From assembly GCA_023461435.1 (NCBI GenBank), contig JAEYLC010000015.1, positions 1 through 29,154 on the forward strand: DNA of 29,154 nt. The letters run 5' to 3'. The notes beneath the pieces are model-generated. The model was not told the DNA's origin and ran no database searches. It saw only the letters and a program-made list of their open reading frames with translations. Of this stretch, positions 14,013 to 23,400 are shown piece after piece (within the stretch, counting starts at the first letter, position 1; the number at the start of each line of letters is the position of its first letter). This stretch comes from Bacillota bacterium. Its GTDB lineage: Bacteria; Bacillota; Clostridia; Christensenellales; SZUA-584. Both the position numbers and the translations under genes were made by a program.

Positions 14013-15748
14013 TGTCAACTTTATTCAACTTTTCTGAAAGCGATTTTCTAGGAAGTGTAATTTATGTTGATACGGGACAGGTTATTATCGAAATAGAGAA
14101 TGATAAAATAATGGGCATTGTTTGTGTTGGAAATATTATAGTTATTGAAACAGGGAAAAAACATGAACTATTAATATCTCTTGTAGATAAGGTAACGAGA
14201 AAGTACATTAATAATATAGAAAATGATAATACAGAAACAGATGATTTTATGGTTTCCTCTGAAGATTACGTAAAAGCCAGTATTATTGGGACATATCATT
14301 CTGTTCACGGTGGTAGTCATGATATTTTCAAAAGGGGAGTTGGTTCTTTTCCTCAAATTGAGAGTAAATGCTATTGTCTTTCTGGCACTAACCTTCAGAA
14401 CTTTATGAATATTTTAAGCAATGAAATATCCTCAGATAAACGCTTGAAGATCGGTTCCTTTGTTATGGATGCAAAAGCTGATGCAGTGTTGGATGGGAAT
14501 AAATTCTTCCAAAGACATGCTGCTATTCTTGGAAGCACAGGTGCAGGTAAAAGCTGGTGCGTGGCTAATTTGCTTGAAAAAGCAAGTGAGTTGAAATATA
14601 CGAATATCATTGTGTTTGATATGCATGGAGAATATTCGAGATTAACTGAGGGATCAAGTAAGATTGCTGAAAGATATAGAGTTGCAGGTCCTGGTGATTT
14701 GGACAAATCTTCGGATGATGTATTATTCCTTCCATATTGGTTATTAAACAGAGAAGAACTTCTCTCTATGGTTCTTGATAGAAGCGATTCTAATGCACCA
14801 AATCAAGCATCAAGATTTACATTACATATACGTGAACTCAAAGAACAGACGTTAAAAAATGAAGGAAAGACAGATACTATTAAAACATTTACTGTAGATT
14901 CTCCTATTCCGTTTAAGATGTCAGATTTGATTTTTCGTTTGAATGATGATGATACAAGAAAAGGTGAAGGTAAAACGGGGCCGATAAAAGGAGAATGGGA
15001 AGGCAAACTAACAAGATTCATTTCGAGACTTGAAGCAAAGCTGCAAGATAAAACGTATGGTTTTATGTTTCAACCAAATGATTCAACTCAAAACTACTTA
15101 TGGCTTGGAAATATGTTATGTGGTTTATTAGGCTATGATACCAGTCGCAGAGGTATAAAAATTATTGACTTTTCCGAAGTTCCTTCGGATGTTCTCCCTG
15201 TTGTAACAGGGACATTGGCGCGATTGTTGTATAATATCCAATTCTGGATGGAACCTGACAAGAGAACTCCATTTACACTTATTTGTGACGAAGCCCATCT
15301 ATATTTGCCACTAAAAGATGAAGCGGATACGGTTCAGAAGCAAGCTCTGTATAACTTTGAAAGAATCGCGAAAGAAGGGCGAAAATATGGGGTTTCAATA
15401 ATTGCAGTAAGTCAAAGACCTGCTGATGTTAGTAAAACGATATTAAGTCAATGTAATAACTTTGTAGTTTTAAGACTAACAAATGAGAATGATAAGAGCG
15501 TTATAAAGAACCTATTACCTGATTCTCTAAAAAATACTATTGAAGTATTGCCACTTCTCGAAGTCGGTGAAGCTCTTGTTGTAGGCGATGCGATATTGTT
15601 GCCAAGTAAGTTGCTTTTAGATAAGCCAGATGAAGCGCATCAGCCAATAAGTGCAACTCGGAAATTCTGGGATGAGTGGGACACAAAAGCTCAAAATAAC
15701 GACGCTGTAAAAGAAGCAGTTGAGGCTCTTAGACGGCAAAGCAGATAA
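14012..15748 (+). CDS. HerA-like P-loop ATPase of a SIR2-HerA anti-phage module
   Basis: 578 residues. Residues 1-150 form the N-terminal HAS-barrel region of HerA proteins. The RecA-like core has Walker A GSTGAGKS (174-181), the HerA motif FDMHGEYS (202-209), Walker B TLICDEAHLYL (422-432, D426 and E427), and RIAKEGRKYGVSIIAVSQRP (451-470) with the arginine-finger and sensor region. HerA ATPases are hexameric DNA translocases. In defence systems they assemble with SIR2 or other effectors and couple sensing of phage DNA to toxicity. It starts as TAATG with AAGGAGG nine bases ahead, so it is translationally linked to the SIR2 gene. It shares the AT-rich composition of its partner. Confidence 0.93.
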   Translation: MSTLFNFSESDFLGSVIYVDTGQVIIEIENDKIMGIVCVGNIIVIETGKKHELLISLVDKVTRKYINNIENDNTETDDFMVSSEDYVKASIIGTYHSVHGGSHDIFKRGVGSFPQIESKCYCLSGTNLQNFMNILSNEISSDKRLKIGSFVMDAKADAVLDGNKFFQRHAAILGSTGAGKSWCVANLLEKASELKYTNIIVFDMHGEYSRLTEGSSKIAERYRVAGPGDLDKSSDDVLFLPYWLLNREELLSMVLDRSDSNAPNQASRFTLHIRELKEQTLKNEGKTDTIKTFTVDSPIPFKMSDLIFRLNDDDTRKGEGKTGPIKGEWEGKLTRFISRLEAKLQDKTYGFMFQPNDSTQNYLWLGNMLCGLLGYDTSRRGIKIIDFSEVPSDVLPVVTGTLARLLYNIQFWMEPDKRTPFTLICDEAHLYLPLKDEADTVQKQALYNFERIAKEGRKYGVSIIAVSQRPADVSKTILSQCNNFVVLRLTNENDKSVIKNLLPDSLKNTIEVLPLLEVGEALVVGDAILLPSKLLLDKPDEAHQPISATRKFWDEWDTKAQNNDAVKEAVEALRRQSR

Positions 15749-15770
15749 TTTGCATTGCTTAATTTTAGAG

Positions 15771-15798
15771 AGCTGCGCTAGAGAAACGCAGCTTTTTT
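15771..15798 (+). terminator. Rho-independent terminator of the SIR2-HerA operon
   Basis: Perfect 7-bp stem AGCTGCG (15771-15777) / CGCAGCT (15787-15793), nine-base loop, then TTTTT. It lies 23 bases after the herA stop. Confidence 0.85.
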
Positions 15799-15860
15799 AA
15801 TGATTCGGGTTCGAGCCCCCGATCAAAGTTTCCCAATCCTATCATTTCCCATCTTTCTCC

Positions 15861-15890
15861 TTGCACCTCCTGCCGCCGCAATGCTATAAT
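15861..15890 (+). promoter_or_regulatory. Candidate promoter of tex
   Basis: A perfect -10 TATAAT (15885-15890) with TTGCAC (15861-15866) 18 bases before it. AAGGAG at 15914-15919 is the ribosome binding site for the ATG at 15926. Confidence 0.55.
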
Positions 15891-15925
15891 CTTTTATCGA
15901 AAAAAAGATTCGCAAGGAGCCGCCT

Positions 15926-18082
15926 ATGATCAGCATCGCCAGCCAAATCGCCAAGGAACTGCAAATCCGTGAGGAACAGGTGCAAAGCGCCATTTCCCTT
16001 ATAGACCAAGGCAATACCGTGCCGTTTATCGCGCGCTACCGCAAGGAAGTCACCGGCTCACTCACCGACGAACAGCTGCGAGACCTCGCCGACCGCTTGG
16101 CCTATTTGCGCAAGCTCGAAGAGCGCAAGGAAGAGGTGATCCGCCTCATCGATGAGCAGGGCAAGCTGACGGACGAGCTTCGCGCGAAGATCAACGCGGC
16201 GCAGGGTGTCACCGAGGTCGATGATATCTACCGCCCATACCGCCCCAAACGGCGCACCCGCGCGACCATCGCGAAGGAAAAGGGCTTAGGGCCGCTGGCC
16301 GACCTCATCTGGCAGCAGCAGACGGGCGATGAAGCTGTGCTGAAAAAGGCTGAAGAATTTATCAGCGAGGAAAAAGACGTGCCGTCCGCCGAGGATGCCG
16401 TGGCGGGCGCGCTTGATATCATCGCGGAGATGATCTCCGACGACGCGGACCTGCGCGGCAAGCTGCGCGCCTTTGTGCGCCGCAGCGGCGATACCGTCTC
16501 CAAAGCGCAGACGAAGGAAAGCACCGTCTACGATATGTATTACGATTTTTCCGAGCCCGTCGCCAAGCTTGTGCCGCACCGCGTGCTCGCATTGAACCGC
16601 GGCGAGAAGGAAAAGATACTCAGTGTCAAGCTCGAGGCGGAGGAGCAGGACGCCGTATCGCTGATGCACCGCGTCGTGTTTGCGCCGCGCTGGCAGAGTG
16701 CGTATCTGCAAGCAGCGATTGAAGACGCGTACAAACGGCTCATATTCCCGTCCATCGAGCGCGAGATACGAAACGAGCTGACCGAAACCGCCGAGGAGCA
16801 GGCGATCAAGGTGTTCGGCGAGAACCTTAAAAACCTGCTGCTGCAGCCGCCCGTCCATGGCAGAACGGTGCTCGGTCTCGATCCCGGCTTTCGCACCGGC
16901 AATAAGGTAGCCGTGGTCGATCCGACGGGCAAGGTGCTCGAGACGGGCGTCGTCTACATGACGCTCGAGCATCACGATACCGTCAAGGCCAAGGATTATT
17001 TGAGAAGACTCATCGAAAAGCACAATGTCGATATCATCGCGATCGGCAACGGCACCGCCAGCAAGGAGACCGAAGCCGTGGTCGCGGAGCTGCTAAAAAC
17101 GCTGCCGAAGCAGATTTACTATCTCGTGGTCAGCGAAGCCGGCGCGTCGGTGTATTCGGCGTCGGCGCTCGGCACCGAGGAATTCCCCGAGTTCGATGTC
17201 GCGCTTCGAAGCGCGGTGTCCATCGCGCGGCGTCTGCAGGACCCTCTCGCGGAGCTCGTCAAGATCGACCCCAAGGCGATCGGCGTGGGGCAGTACCAGC
17301 ACGACGTGAACCAGAAGCGCCTCGCGGAGATGCTCGGCGGCGTGGTGGAAGACTGCGTGAACGCGGTCGGCGTCGATCTCAATACGGCGTCGCCGTCGCT
17401 GCTCAAGTATATTTCGGGCATCTCGCCCGCCGTCGCGAAGAGCATCGTCGAGATGCGCGAATCGAGCGGGCAGTTTAAAACCCGCGAGCAGCTGAAAAAG
17501 GTGAAGGGGCTCGGCGGCAAGGCGTTCGAGCAGTGCGCGGGCTTTCTGCGCATCCCCGGCGCGGCGAACATACTCGACACCACGGCGATCCACCCCGAAT
17601 CGTACGGCGCGGTGACGCGGCTGTTTGAAAAGCAGAGCGTGCGGGTGAAGCACGAGAAGGATTTGGAGCCGCTGCGCGCGCAGATCGGCGGGTGGAACGT
17701 GAACGCACTCGCGGGCGCGATCGGCATCGGCGTGCCCACGCTCAAGGATATTCTGGAGGAGCTCAAGAAGCCGGGCCGCGACCCGCGCGACGCGTTTGAG
17801 CAGCCGGTGTTCCGCTCCGACGTGATGCACCTTGAGGACTTAAGGGAAGGCATGGTCTTAACGGGCACCGTCCGCAACGTGATCGACTTCGGCGCGTTCG
17901 TGGACATCGGCGTGCATCAGGACGGGCTCGTGCACATAAGCCAGCTCGCCGACAAATTCGTCAAGCACCCGATGGACGTGGTCAAAACGGGCGATATCGT
18001 CAAGGTGCGCGTGCTGAGCGTGGACGTGAATAAAAAACGCATCGCGCTGACGATGAAAAACGTGAACAATACGTTGAATTGA
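15926..18082 (+). CDS. tex: Tex family S1 RNA-binding transcription accessory protein
   Basis: 718 residues, full length for Tex/YhgF. Order of domains: N-terminal helical region with the hallmark NTVPFIARYRKEVTGSL (30-46); YqgF/RNase H-like domain from about 312 (VLGLDPGFRTGNKVAVVD); helix-hairpin-helix pair at about 484-555 (DLNTASPSLLKYISGISPAVAKSIV, LKKVKGLGGKAFEQCAGFLRI); a conserved AIHPESY segment; and a C-terminal S1 domain at about 640-712 (LTGTVRNVIDFGAFVDIGVHQDGLVHIS). Tex binds nucleic acid in the cytoplasm and influences transcription, as a bacterial relative of Spt6. It is a chromosomal housekeeping gene and marks the end of the accessory stretch. The HAD-family gene starts eight bases downstream, probably in the same transcript. 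Confidence 0.97.
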   Translation: MISIASQIAKELQIREEQVQSAISLIDQGNTVPFIARYRKEVTGSLTDEQLRDLADRLAYLRKLEERKEEVIRLIDEQGKLTDELRAKINAAQGVTEVDDIYRPYRPKRRTRATIAKEKGLGPLADLIWQQQTGDEAVLKKAEEFISEEKDVPSAEDAVAGALDIIAEMISDDADLRGKLRAFVRRSGDTVSKAQTKESTVYDMYYDFSEPVAKLVPHRVLALNRGEKEKILSVKLEAEEQDAVSLMHRVVFAPRWQSAYLQAAIEDAYKRLIFPSIEREIRNELTETAEEQAIKVFGENLKNLLLQPPVHGRTVLGLDPGFRTGNKVAVVDPTGKVLETGVVYMTLEHHDTVKAKDYLRRLIEKHNVDIIAIGNGTASKETEAVVAELLKTLPKQIYYLVVSEAGASVYSASALGTEEFPEFDVALRSAVSIARRLQDPLAELVKIDPKAIGVGQYQHDVNQKRLAEMLGGVVEDCVNAVGVDLNTASPSLLKYISGISPAVAKSIVEMRESSGQFKTREQLKKVKGLGGKAFEQCAGFLRIPGAANILDTTAIHPESYGAVTRLFEKQSVRVKHEKDLEPLRAQIGGWNVNALAGAIGIGVPTLKDILEELKKPGRDPRDAFEQPVFRSDVMHLEDLREGMVLTGTVRNVIDFGAFVDIGVHQDGLVHISQLADKFVKHPMDVVKTGDIVKVRVLSVDVNKKRIALTMKNVNNTLN

Positions 18083-18090
18083 GGATAGAT

Positions 18091-18765
18091 ATGAAGCTTG
18101 CGGTGTTCGATTTCGACGGCACGCTGTTCCCCAAGGACACGCTGCCGTTCCTCTTAAAGCAGTGGCAAAAGCAGCACATGGGGCGGCGGCGCTTCATCGG
18201 CACCTGCGCCTCGGTGGGCGGCATGTATGTGCGCTATAAGCTCGGGCTTTATGAGGGGGACGCGCGCGAATACATCCGCCGCAAGGCGATGGACCGCTTC
18301 ACGCCGATATTTCGCCGCATGATGACGGAGGACGTGGACGCGTTCTTTGAGCGCTGCGCGAAGCTGATACTGCCGCAGCTCAACGCCGCCGTGGTGGACG
18401 AGATACAAAAAACAAAGCAGCAGGGCTTTCACACCGTGCTGCTGTCGGGCGGCTATCAGCGGCTTATGGATTATGTGGGCTTGTCGCTCGGGTTTGATAC
18501 GGTTATCGCAACGGCATTGCACTATAAGGATGGGCGCGTGGATGTCTCTCAGCCGCTCGACATCGTCTGCGGCGACGATAAGGCGACGCACCTGCGCGGC
18601 AGCTTTAATGCCGCCGAGGTTAACTGGCAAGAGAGCACGGCCTATGCGGACAGCCTGTCGGATCTCTCGATATTGCAGCTCGTCGGCACGCCCGTGGCCG
18701 TGAACCCCGAGCCGGAGCTCAAGGCCCATGCCGAGACCGTGGGCTGGCGCCTCATCACCTGCTAG
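18091..18765 (+). CDS. HAD-IB family phosphatase (SerB-like)
   Basis: 224 residues. HAD motifs: motif I FDFDGTLF (nucleophile Asp and acid/base Asp near residues 7-9), motif II LLSGGY (about 116-121), motif III Lys in GDDKATHLRG, and motif IV YADSLSDLSIL with the Mg-binding Asp pair. A helical C1-type cap lies between motifs I and II, as in phosphoserine-phosphatase-like HAD-IB enzymes. The substrate is unknown; a small phosphomonoester is expected. GAGGA six bases before the ATG at 18091 fixes the start; a TTG four codons earlier overlaps the tex stop and is less likely. Confidence 0.88.
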   Translation: MKLAVFDFDGTLFPKDTLPFLLKQWQKQHMGRRRFIGTCASVGGMYVRYKLGLYEGDAREYIRRKAMDRFTPIFRRMMTEDVDAFFERCAKLILPQLNAAVVDEIQKTKQQGFHTVLLSGGYQRLMDYVGLSLGFDTVIATALHYKDGRVDVSQPLDIVCGDDKATHLRGSFNAAEVNWQESTAYADSLSDLSILQLVGTPVAVNPEPELKAHAETVGWRLITC

Positions 18766-18803
18766 TATATGCTTAAGAATGTATATGTACTGGGAAGCAA
18801 TGT

Positions 18804-18835
18804 TTTGTAGGGAACGATCCCCGTATCGTTCCGCG
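18804..18835. repeat. Dispersed palindromic intergenic repeat (TGTAGGG type)
   Basis: TTTGTAGGGAACGAT followed by CCCCGT and ATCGTTCC: perfect 8-bp arms (18811-18818 and 18825-18832) around a six-base loop. It lies between convergent genes. Such TGTAGGG-N-palindromes occur in many copies in Clostridia genomes, and a related TGTAGGG segment is at 3388. With no T-run it is a poor terminator, but it could stabilise both mRNA ends. Confidence 0.5.
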
Positions 18836-18847
18836 TAAATACATTAA

Positions 18848-19486
18848 TTAACAGGAATGCCCATTTACGTTCAATATCGCCTGCCCGTCGCGCAATGCCG
18901 GCTTGCCGTGCGCGGGGCACAGCCATTTGAAATCGAGTCCGGCTACTTTCTTTATCGATTCGAGCAGCACGTCATAGTTCCAGTCCCATGCGGCGGGGTA
19001 GGGGATCAGCCCCTTTTTTTTGTTTTCGAGCAGATCGCCCGCGAACAACACGCCGTCGAACAAAAAGCAGACATGGCCCGGCGTGTGCCCCGGCGTGGGG
19101 ATCACGCTGATGCCGCAAATCGAATCGCCTTTAAAAGCGCGGAGGCCGGTCGGTTTGTGCCGGATCATCTTGCCGACATACTTTTTAAAGCTGTGGCGCG
19201 GCTTCTCGCCCGTGATATACGGGATGTCTTCGGCGCTGGCCCAGAGCGCCGCGGCGGTCAGCTGCTGAAGCTGCACGGCGTTGCCGATATGGTCCACATC
19301 GTGGTGCGTGAATATGATGTGTTTGATGTCTTGCAGACCGACGCCCAGCGCGTCAAGCGCGCGCAGCACGTTTTTGCGCTGAAATGCCATTCCTGTGTCG
19401 ATAAGCACCGGCTCGGGTGTGGTCACGAGAAAAACATGGCTGAAGTTCGTGCCGTCCAGCATGGTGACCTTTTCCGTGATTTTCAT
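18848..19486 (-). CDS. MBL-fold metallo-hydrolase (glyoxalase II-like)
   Basis: 212 residues. Metallo-beta-lactamase motifs: VLIDTG (about 27-32), FTHHDVDHIGN (59-69), PTPGHTPGH with the third metal His, LFAGDLL with the bridging Asp, and CPAHGKP near the C-terminus with the last His. In the first motif the second metal-ligand His is replaced by Asp (H61-H62-D63-V64-D65-H66), a variant that recurs in this superfamily. It is probably a cytoplasmic hydrolase of an ester, thioester or lactone; substrate unknown. GAGGT nine bases before the ATG is the ribosome binding site. Confidence 0.9.
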   Translation of the reverse strand: MKITEKVTMLDGTNFSHVFLVTTPEPVLIDTGMAFQRKNVLRALDALGVGLQDIKHIIFTHHDVDHIGNAVQLQQLTAAALWASAEDIPYITGEKPRHSFKKYVGKMIRHKPTGLRAFKGDSICGISVIPTPGHTPGHVCFLFDGVLFAGDLLENKKKGLIPYPAAWDWNYDVLLESIKKVAGLDFKWLCPAHGKPALRDGQAILNVNGHSC

Positions 19487-19560
19487 GGTTAATTACCTCA
19501 TTTTAAAATTATTAGAATGCCAAAGCAAAGTTTTAAAATGCGCCCTTTATTGCGCAGCAC

Positions 19561-19626
19561 CCTGCCTCCCTCCAAGAGGAGGTGGCAAATGACGGATGTC
19601 AATCCGGCATTTGACGGAAGGAGTGC
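19561..19626. repeat. Dispersed palindromic intergenic repeat, copy 2
   Basis: Starts CCTGCCTCCCTCCAAGAGG and ends GGAAGGAG, like the element at 3267-3334, with a long internal palindrome: CAAATGACGGAT (19586-19597), loop GTCA, ATCCGGCATTTG (19602-19613), one mismatch in 12. It lies just downstream of the padR stop (minus strand). The rest of the 19487-19648 gap shows no gene. Confidence 0.55.
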
Positions 19627-19648
19627 TCCGTCATGCCTTTCTCATCGG

Positions 19649-20200
19649 TCAGTCCTTCTTCAGCTCCGCAATGCACTCGTTTGCCCAATCGATCGTGGTG
19701 TTTAAGTTCATGGCCGCGCGGCGCAGTATAAACTTCCAGTACATTTCTTCGCCGCCGAACAAAGAGAGTTTTTGCAGATAATACGATGTCAGATTCACGT
19801 AGTTTTCCACCAAACTGAGCTCCTGCTTTTTCTCTTCGATCAGCCTTTCGAATTGCGTAATAAGCTCCTGATTGGAAAGCTTGGAGCCGAAAAACAATCG
19901 CAGGCTGAATTCGTCACGCTTTTCTCTCGAATACTTTTCGGGAAAAGTCATGATCCATTCCTTGAACGCGGCCTTGCCTGTTTCTGTAATGCTGTAAATC
20001 CGCTTATCGGGCCGGTCGCTCTGCGGCTGGATGATCGAATTCACATGGCCTGCTTCGTTAAGGGTATTGAGTTCGCGGTAGATTTGGCTCATGCTGGCGT
20101 GCCACACGTTGCGTATGGAATCGTCAAACATCTTCTTCAGTTCATATCCGGTCATGTCATGGTAATTCAGCAGGCCGAGTATCGCATATCGTAGCGCCAT
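19649..20200 (-). CDS. PadR family transcriptional regulator (long form, Vir_act_alpha_C)
   Basis: 183 residues. Winged helix at 1-85: RYAILGLLNYHDMTGYELKKMF, VWHASMSQIYRELNTLNEAG, and the wing DRPDKRIYSITETGKAAFKEW. Residues 95-180 form the long helical C-terminal dimerisation domain (Vir_act_alpha_C, PadR subfamily 2), so this is a different PadR class from the 109-residue protein at 293. GAGAGG precedes the ATG. A strong promoter lies 40-68 bases upstream in a region with near-palindromes suited to autoregulation. Possible targets are itself, the MBL-fold gene downstream on the same strand, or the divergent surface-protein gene. Confidence 0.92.
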   Translation of the reverse strand: MALRYAILGLLNYHDMTGYELKKMFDDSIRNVWHASMSQIYRELNTLNEAGHVNSIIQPQSDRPDKRIYSITETGKAAFKEWIMTFPEKYSREKRDEFSLRLFFGSKLSNQELITQFERLIEEKKQELSLVENYVNLTSYYLQKLSLFGGEEMYWKFILRRAAMNLNTTIDWANECIAELKKD

Positions 20201-20239
20201 CGTTGTCAGTTCCTCTCAGACTTATATTCAACATGTGAT

Positions 20240-20268
20240 ATAATATTACACAAGTGGAATAATGTCAA
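20240..20268 (-). promoter_or_regulatory. Promoter of the long-form padR
   Basis: On the minus strand TTGACA (complement of 20263-20268), 17 bases, TATTAT (complement of 20240-20245). The -10 is embedded in a partly palindromic TGTGATATAATATTACACA (20234-20252), a plausible PadR operator. Confidence 0.6.
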
Positions 20269-20359
20269 CGGAGAGATGGAAAATTTGTTAATCAGATGCA
20301 ATGGCGGGCGTTTTTTCTTTACAGTATGTATGTACAAAAAGGTAAAGTCATGATAGAAT

Positions 20360-20388
20360 TTGGAATTGGTAAGATATGACGGTATTTT
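20360..20388 (+). promoter_or_regulatory. Weak candidate promoter of the SpoIID-domain surface protein
   Basis: TTGGAA (20360-20365), 17 bases, TATTTT (20383-20388): four of six matches in each box. An inverted pair GTCAT (20347-20351) / ATGAC (20376-20380) overlaps it. I could not see a convincing sigma-E promoter. The remaining 20269-20471 sequence shows no gene. Confidence 0.3.
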
Positions 20389-20471
20389 AATGCAGCTTGA
20401 TTCGGCAGCTTCGGTTATCCCGTATGTTCAGCGTGTGAGTGGTGGTAATACAAAAGTCAGGAGAAATGGTC

Positions 20472-23400
20472 ATGCGGCGCAAGTTTCTTGTCACTGTAGT
20501 TTTCATTTTGGTGTTTTTGCTCGCGACTGTCAGCACGGCGTTTGCCGCCGATGAGCAGTATCAGATCGTGCGCGTCAAGCTCTCAATCGGTCAGCCCACC
20601 GAATTTTCGTTCTTTGCGGACGGGAATTACACGGTCGGTGAAACGGGGCTTGAGAGGCAGCTTTATACCGTGAAGCTTGAGGGCGGCACGCTGAACCTTT
20701 ACTGCGGTTCCGAAAGGCTTGCGAGCGGGGGGACGATCAAGCTTGTGCGGCATGCTCCTATAGACGGGCGGAACAACTTTATATGGATGTATAACGAGCG
20801 CGCGGCGCAAGTGACAGGCAATCAAACGGATAAATTCCGTTATCTTGGCGACATGGAATTTTCGATTGATAACGGGCATATCGCTGCCGTCAATTATGTG
20901 TATATTGAGGATTATCTTTACGGTGTGGTGCCGTGGGAGATGAGCGATGCTTTTCCGCCGGAAGCGCTGAAGGCTCAGGCTGTCGCGGCGAGAAACTACG
21001 CGGAAACCCATATAAGCGGCATCATGACCGATACGTCTGCGAATCAGGTGTACAATGGGTATTACTATCCCATAAAAACAAAATCATTGGACGCGGTCAC
21101 TCAGACCGTCGGCAAGGTGCTGACATACGGCGAGCCCGGCTCGGTGATAGAAGCGTTTTTCACAGCCTCAAACGGTGGATACACGGATATCCCGCTCCAC
21201 AGATGGGGCAATGGGGAGGGCTGGGCTTATTATCAGTTCTCTGAAGATTCGTTTGATACGGCGAATACGGAAAGCCGCTATGAGACGATTTATTTTCCCG
21301 CTTCATTTGCCGATTATGGCGCGGTGACGGTCGCAGCCAGCGAAGGAACGCCGGACAAAGCAAAAGCGATCGCGTGCATCAAACAGGCGATATTTGAGAA
21401 CGAAGTGTTTCGTACGGCATTCCCCGGGGTAGCGGACAGAAACGGTTTTGAACTGACAGGAGTTTCAAACCTTGTCGCCCACGATTACGATATCAACGGA
21501 AACGAGGATCACAGCCGGGTTCCGGGTTACAGCGAGAACAGATGCGTCGATTTCATCAAAATGACAGGGGATTTTAACGTCTTGGTGGGCGGCACAACGC
21601 CTGCTGAGGTCAAATCTGTCACGATTGATCTCAGATATCTCGACGGATCGCTTGCAAGCTCGGGCAATGAGTTCAAAGCGTTCAATATCGACGCGCTGAC
21701 GCTGTTTGTGGTTGCGCCCGTCAAGGATGGCGATACGGTGCTGGGATACTCGATTTCACAAAAACGGTTCGGCCACGGTATCGGCCTTTCCCAGCGCGGC
21801 GCGCAGCAGAGGGCCAATTCAACCGACCCGACTGTAAATACGTTTGACAAGATACTCGAATTCTATTATCCGGGAACAGCGCTGACGACTCAGGGGTATG
21901 CGCCTCCCACGCTGTCGGCGCCTTCTGGGCTGGGTCATTCGAACGCAGCAGTGGCCACCGATCTTGTCAATATCAGGAGCGGGCCTGCCACTTCATACAG
22001 CTCGATAAACAAGCTGCCGAATGGGGCGAGAATTGAAGTTGTACAGGCAGACGTTGCAACAACCAGTGATAGTAAATGGCATAAAATTTATTACGCAGGA
22101 CAGTATGCTTATATTGCAGCAAATTATAAAACAACTCCGTATGTCCAGTTGGACGGCGGAACGTTGACGAGAACGCCGCTGACTGTCAGTTTCGCAACCA
22201 ACGGCGGCAGCGCTGTATCCGCGCCGACGTATTATCATGCGGACAGCATTACGTCTTCACCCGCCACGTCCAAACCGAATTACGATCTCGAGGGTTGGTA
22301 CTTTGACGCAGGGCTTAGCTCCAAAGCGACATTCCCGTGCATACTCACGCGCGATACCACGCTTAACGCGAAGTGGACGCCCACTCTATATTCAATCGGC
22401 TACGATCTGCGCGGCGGCTCCGCTGACAATCCGGGCGGCTATACGGTGGAAAGCGGCGCGTTCACGCTGAACAATCCTTCAAGAAACGGCTATGCGTTCA
22501 CAGGCTGGACGGGAACCGGACTGGACGGGCCGACGATGAGCGTAACGATACCAGCAGGCTCCTCAGGACACAGAGCCTATTATGCGAACTGGTCGCCGAT
22601 CACGTATTCGATTTACTACAACCTGAACGGCGGCAACGACGTAAGTAACCCCGGCAGCTACACAGCAGATAGTGGCGCTATTACGCTGAGTAATCCTTCG
22701 AAATATGGCTATACATTTACAGGTTGGACGGGAACAGGCTTGTCTTCTCCGACAACAAACGTGACGATACCAACCGGTTCTTGGGGCAGCAGAACCTATT
22801 ATGCAAATTGGACGCCCACATCGTACTCAATCGGCTACGATCTGCGCGGCGGCTCCGCCGACAACCCGGGCGGCTATACGGTGGAGAGCGGCGCGTTCAC
22901 GCTGAACAATCCCACAAGAAATGGCTATGCGTTCACGGGCTGGACGGGAACCGGATTGGACGCGCCGACAATGAGCGTGACAATACCGGCCGGTTCTTCG
23001 GGCTACAGAGCCTATTACGCGAACTGGTCGCCGATCACGTATTCCATCTGGTACAATCTGGACGGCGGAAACGATGTGAGCAATCCGGGCAGCTACACGA
23101 TAGAGAGCGGGGACATACATCTTGCCAATCCGATAAGAACCGGATTCGGCTTTGTCGGCTGGTCGGGGACGGGGCTGTCCGAGCCGACAATGAGCGTGAC
23201 CATACCGGCAGGCTCGACGGGCGACAGGGGCTACACGGCAAACTGGGCGCCGTATTCCTGCACAATCAATTTCGATTCGCAGGGCGGCTCTTCCGTGGGC
23301 GGCATGCAAAAGGGCCTTTGGGATACCATCCCATCCGAACCGGGAACCTCAAGATTCGGCTTTAATTTCACGGGCTGGTACACGGGCTCGGGCGAACGCG

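Noticed and set aside
15798..15840. Complete tRNA gene
   Set aside because: Only a T-arm-like segment is visible; no D-arm, anticodon arm or paired acceptor stem.
16286..17907. Long minus-strand frames opposite tex
   Set aside because: Arg-, His- and Ser-rich translations without motifs, fully covered by the well-supported tex gene.
20439..20471. Upstream extension of the SpoIID-domain protein (11 more residues)
   Set aside because: It would place charged residues before the signal peptide and has no ribosome binding site, whereas AGGAGA is correctly spaced from the ATG at 20472.
22389..23252. Repeated DNA that could be mistaken for a CRISPR or satellite array
   Set aside because: The repeats are in frame, 435 bases long, and encode InlB-type domains; there are no short identical repeats with unique spacers.
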